A DNA stretch of 64,000 nucleotides from Pseudozobellia sp. WGM2 (GTDB lineage Bacteria > Bacteroidota > Bacteroidia > Flavobacteriales > Flavobacteriaceae): positions 62,001-126,000 of the forward strand of contig NZ_JADNYK010000004.1 of the NCBI RefSeq assembly GCF_017810075.1, written 5' to 3'. Within the stretch, counting starts at the first letter, position 1, and each line of letters starts with the position of its first letter. Below, one piece after another: positions 62,196 to 64,000 of the stretch. The notes beneath the pieces are model-generated. The model saw only the letters and a list, made by a program, of their open reading frames with translations. It was not told the origin of the DNA and searched no databases. Made by a program: the position numbers and the translations under genes.

Positions 62196-63137
62196 TTATG
62201 CCAAAGCTTTTTTGGTCAGTGTGGTCAAATTCTTATAATCGGGTAATTTCGGTCTAGTGCTAAGTCCCTTTTCGATTACTTGTAAGACTCGCTCCCTTTC
62301 GCCCCCCTGTAAGGGCAATCGAGGTTTTCTAACATTTTCTGTACCTATACCGGTCGCTACTTCTGCCAGTTTAATATTTTGAACCAATTGCGGACTAATA
62401 TCCAATTCTAGCAATGGTAAAAACCATCTGTATATTTCAGTTGCTTCTTTTACGTAACCAGCTTTCGCCAATTCGTAAATCGCTACTGTCTCAGCAGGAA
62501 AAGCACATACCAGACCAGCTACCCATCCATCGGCACCGATCAACAAACTTTCTAAAGCCAATGGGTCTACCCCGGTGAGTATCTTCAAGCCATCGCCGAA
62601 TTCGTTTCGCAACCTACCAATATTGATAATATCACGGGTTGATTCTTTTACCGCACCAATGTTTTTCATCTCTATTAGCTCTTTAAACATATCGACGGTC
62701 ACCTCGATCTTATAATCAACGGGGTTATTATAAATCATAATGGGCAAATCGGTGCTCTTCGCGATATCTTTAAAATAGGTTATCGTTTCAAAATCGGTAG
62801 ACTTGTATCTCATAGGAGGCAGCACCATGAGCCCATCAGCACCACTATCTTCAGCCTCTTTCGCCGCGTCGATCGCTTCTTTGGTAGCCTGCTCGGCAAT
62901 TGTCATTATTACCGGAATTCTACCCCTGGCAATCTTAACAGTTTCTTCTATCAAAAGTATCTTCTCACTGCGGGTTAATGTACTTGCTTCACCCAATGAC
63001 CCTCCTAAAACAATACCATGAACCCCAGCATCGATTTGGGCCTCGATATTCTTGGTAAACATTTTTAAATCTATCGAGTCGTTATCTGTAAATTTTGTAG
63101 TGACAGCTGGCATAACGCCTTTCCATTCAAATTTCAT
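62196..63137 (-). CDS. Dihydrodipicolinate-synthase-family enzyme, probable pyrroline-4-hydroxy-2-carboxylate deaminase
   Basis: This is a 313-residue TIM-barrel protein of the DapA/N-acetylneuraminate lyase superfamily: MPAVTTKFTDNDSIDL (about 9-24), GIVLGGSLGEASTLTRSEK (about 41-59), PIMIYNNPVDYKIE (with the catalytic Tyr), the Schiff-base Lys in IGAVKESTRDI and LTGVDPLALESLLIGADGWVAGL. By operon context it catalyses deamination/dehydration of the pyrroline intermediate to 2-oxoglutarate semialdehyde. It is the first gene of the operon and has a -7 element 26 bp before the start. Confidence 0.9.
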   Translation of the reverse strand: MKFEWKGVMPAVTTKFTDNDSIDLKMFTKNIEAQIDAGVHGIVLGGSLGEASTLTRSEKILLIEETVKIARGRIPVIMTIAEQATKEAIDAAKEAEDSGADGLMVLPPMRYKSTDFETITYFKDIAKSTDLPIMIYNNPVDYKIEVTVDMFKELIEMKNIGAVKESTRDIINIGRLRNEFGDGLKILTGVDPLALESLLIGADGWVAGLVCAFPAETVAIYELAKAGYVKEATEIYRWFLPLLELDISPQLVQNIKLAEVATGIGTENVRKPRLPLQGGERERVLQVIEKGLSTRPKLPDYKNLTTLTKKALA

Positions 63138-63163
63138 AGAGATTTATTTAATTTTCACTTCTA

Positions 63164-63171
63164 CAAAAATA
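63164..63171 (-). promoter_or_regulatory. -7 element for the hydroxyproline operon
   Basis: The minus strand reads TATTTTTG (TAnnTTTG), 26 bp before the ATG at 63137, and downstream of the partial epimerase gene. Confidence 0.5.
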
Positions 63172-63298
63172 GATGTAAGTGCAAAAAATAAATTTGTCGA
63201 TTTTAGCTATTATCGATACTATATTAACCAATATAGTTCCATCAAGTTAGCTTTATGAGAATATAAACAAATTAGGCCGTCTGAATAAATAACACTAT

Positions 63299-64000
63299 TT
63301 AGTTTTCTTGAACACCAAATTTGTAAACGCAATTAGAAGTATAGGTTTGCCCTGGGTCTAATCGTGTACTCGGAAAATTAGGTTGGTTCGGTGAATCTGG
63401 GTAATGTTGGGTCTCTAAACAGAAAGCCCCTCTGAAAACATACGGTTTACCACTTTTGCCAATGTCGGCTCCGGTCAAAAAGTTGCCGCCATAAAATTGT
63501 ATACCTGGCTCGTCTGTATATACCTCCATCGTGCGACCACTTTTGGGTTCAATCACCCTTGCTGCCATCACTAGGCCTTCTTCGTTTTTGGGACTCTCAT
63601 TTAATACAAAGTTGTGATCATAGCCACTCGCATACTTTAACTGTTCGTTCTCAACTTCTAAATCTTCCCCTATTAATTTTGGTTCGGTAAAATCGAACGG
63701 CGTACCAGCTACATTTTTAATCTCACCCGTAGGTATTAATCCATTATTCACAGGTGTAAAGCTATCGGCGTTCAACATTAAGATATGGTCGTTGACCGTA
63801 CCTTCGCCTTCTCCCTTTAAATTAAAAAATGAATGGTGGGTAAGGTTTATGTAGGTAGGCTTATCGGTATTTGCCGTATAGTTAATCTTTAACTCATTGC
63901 TATCGGTAAGCGTATAGGTTACTTTTACTTCCAGTTTTCCTGGGTACCCCTCTTCCATATCTGGTGATGTTCTACTGAAAACTATTTCATTATCATTAAC
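63299..64000 (-). CDS. Aldose 1-epimerase (galactose mutarotase), N-terminal part outside window
   Basis: The frame is open from base 64000 to the stop at 63299 (233 residues of about 340-390). Visible parts are the C-terminal two thirds of GalM-type proteins: YINLTHHSFFNLKGEGEGTV, with the conserved His pair, then GTPFDFTEPKLIGED, ASGYDHNFVLNE, MEVYTDEPGIQFYGGNFLTGADI with the catalytic-region Glu, and FCLETQHYPDSPNQPNFPST near the end. It interconverts alpha and beta anomers of hexoses. A 161-bp gap separates it from the hydroxyproline operon, so it is probably a different unit. Confidence 0.9.
   Translation of the reverse strand, partial: VNDNEIVFSRTSPDMEEGYPGKLEVKVTYTLTDSNELKINYTANTDKPTYINLTHHSFFNLKGEGEGTVNDHILMLNADSFTPVNNGLIPTGEIKNVAGTPFDFTEPKLIGEDLEVENEQLKYASGYDHNFVLNESPKNEEGLVMAARVIEPKSGRTMEVYTDEPGIQFYGGNFLTGADIGKSGKPYVFRGAFCLETQHYPDSPNQPNFPSTRLDPGQTYTSNCVYKFGVQEN

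Noticed and set aside
1-64000. CRISPR arrays, insertion sequences, prophage or attachment sites
   Set aside because: No regularly spaced repeats, transposase-like or integrase-like frames, or flanking direct repeats were seen on either strand.

Overview
The window looks like a chromosomal segment of a marine, gliding-type member of the Flavobacteriaceae (Bacteroidota). The evidence is an AT-rich base composition, starts that mostly lack a Shine-Dalgarno sequence, many upstream copies of the Bacteroidota -7 promoter element TAnnTTTG, a menaquinone pathway, and lineage-restricted families (DUF4834, the CAL67264-type small membrane protein, OMP_b-brl_3 barrels, DUF2853, YfhO). I see no rRNA, tRNA, insertion sequence, prophage or CRISPR array. 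Gene density is high, and the longest gene-free stretch is 48751-49392.

Layout. Positions 1-7869 (minus strand) hold the 5' part of an FdhF/YdeP-type molybdopterin oxidoreductase, an unrecognised protein, and a surface-polysaccharide set (YfhO, glycosyltransferase, flippase). Positions 8022-16816 hold DUF4834, an outer-membrane barrel with a very basic tail, a GNAT-like protein, two adjacent paralogous TPR sensor kinases and a K+/H+ antiporter. Positions 16885-24420 hold two small unknown proteins, then two PLP enzymes that fit cysteate synthase and cysteate C-acyltransferase of capnine (sulfonolipid) synthesis, an oligopeptidase B, YbaB, DUF1508 and threonine aldolase. Positions 24646-28021 hold a three-gene set of unknown function: circularly permuted ATP-grasp, alpha-E protein and transglutaminase. 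prfB follows, with a textbook programmed +1 frameshift.

Positions 29258-38088 hold an ArsC-like reductase, a Gly/Tyr-rich secreted protein directly coupled to an outer-membrane barrel receptor, a small 56-residue membrane protein, fumC, a coiled-coil membrane protein, a frameshifted regulatory-domain gene, a GNAT enzyme and a lipoprotein of the metallo-beta-lactamase fold. Positions 38151-42859 hold ettA, a small membrane protein, a Gfo/Idh/MocA oxidoreductase and an acyl-CoA carboxylase beta subunit.

Positions 42872-56501 carry most of the menaquinone pathway (menE, menC, menA, menD, a menF-type isochorismate synthase and a hotdog thioesterase that could be MenI). A CPBP protease, a histidine kinase, a LytTR regulator, a SPOR protein, CvfB and DUF2853 are interspersed; menB and menH are not in the window. 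Positions 56570-58179 are a three-gene operon (hydrolase, GNAT, VOC). Positions 58176-63137 form a complete four-step trans-4-hydroxy-L-proline degradation operon ending in 2-oxoglutarate. A partial aldose 1-epimerase runs off the right edge.

Convergent genes are mostly separated by strong hairpins that can terminate both ways (near 17875, 32878, 34695 and 38115). Functional names come from family motifs recognised by eye; no database search was run.
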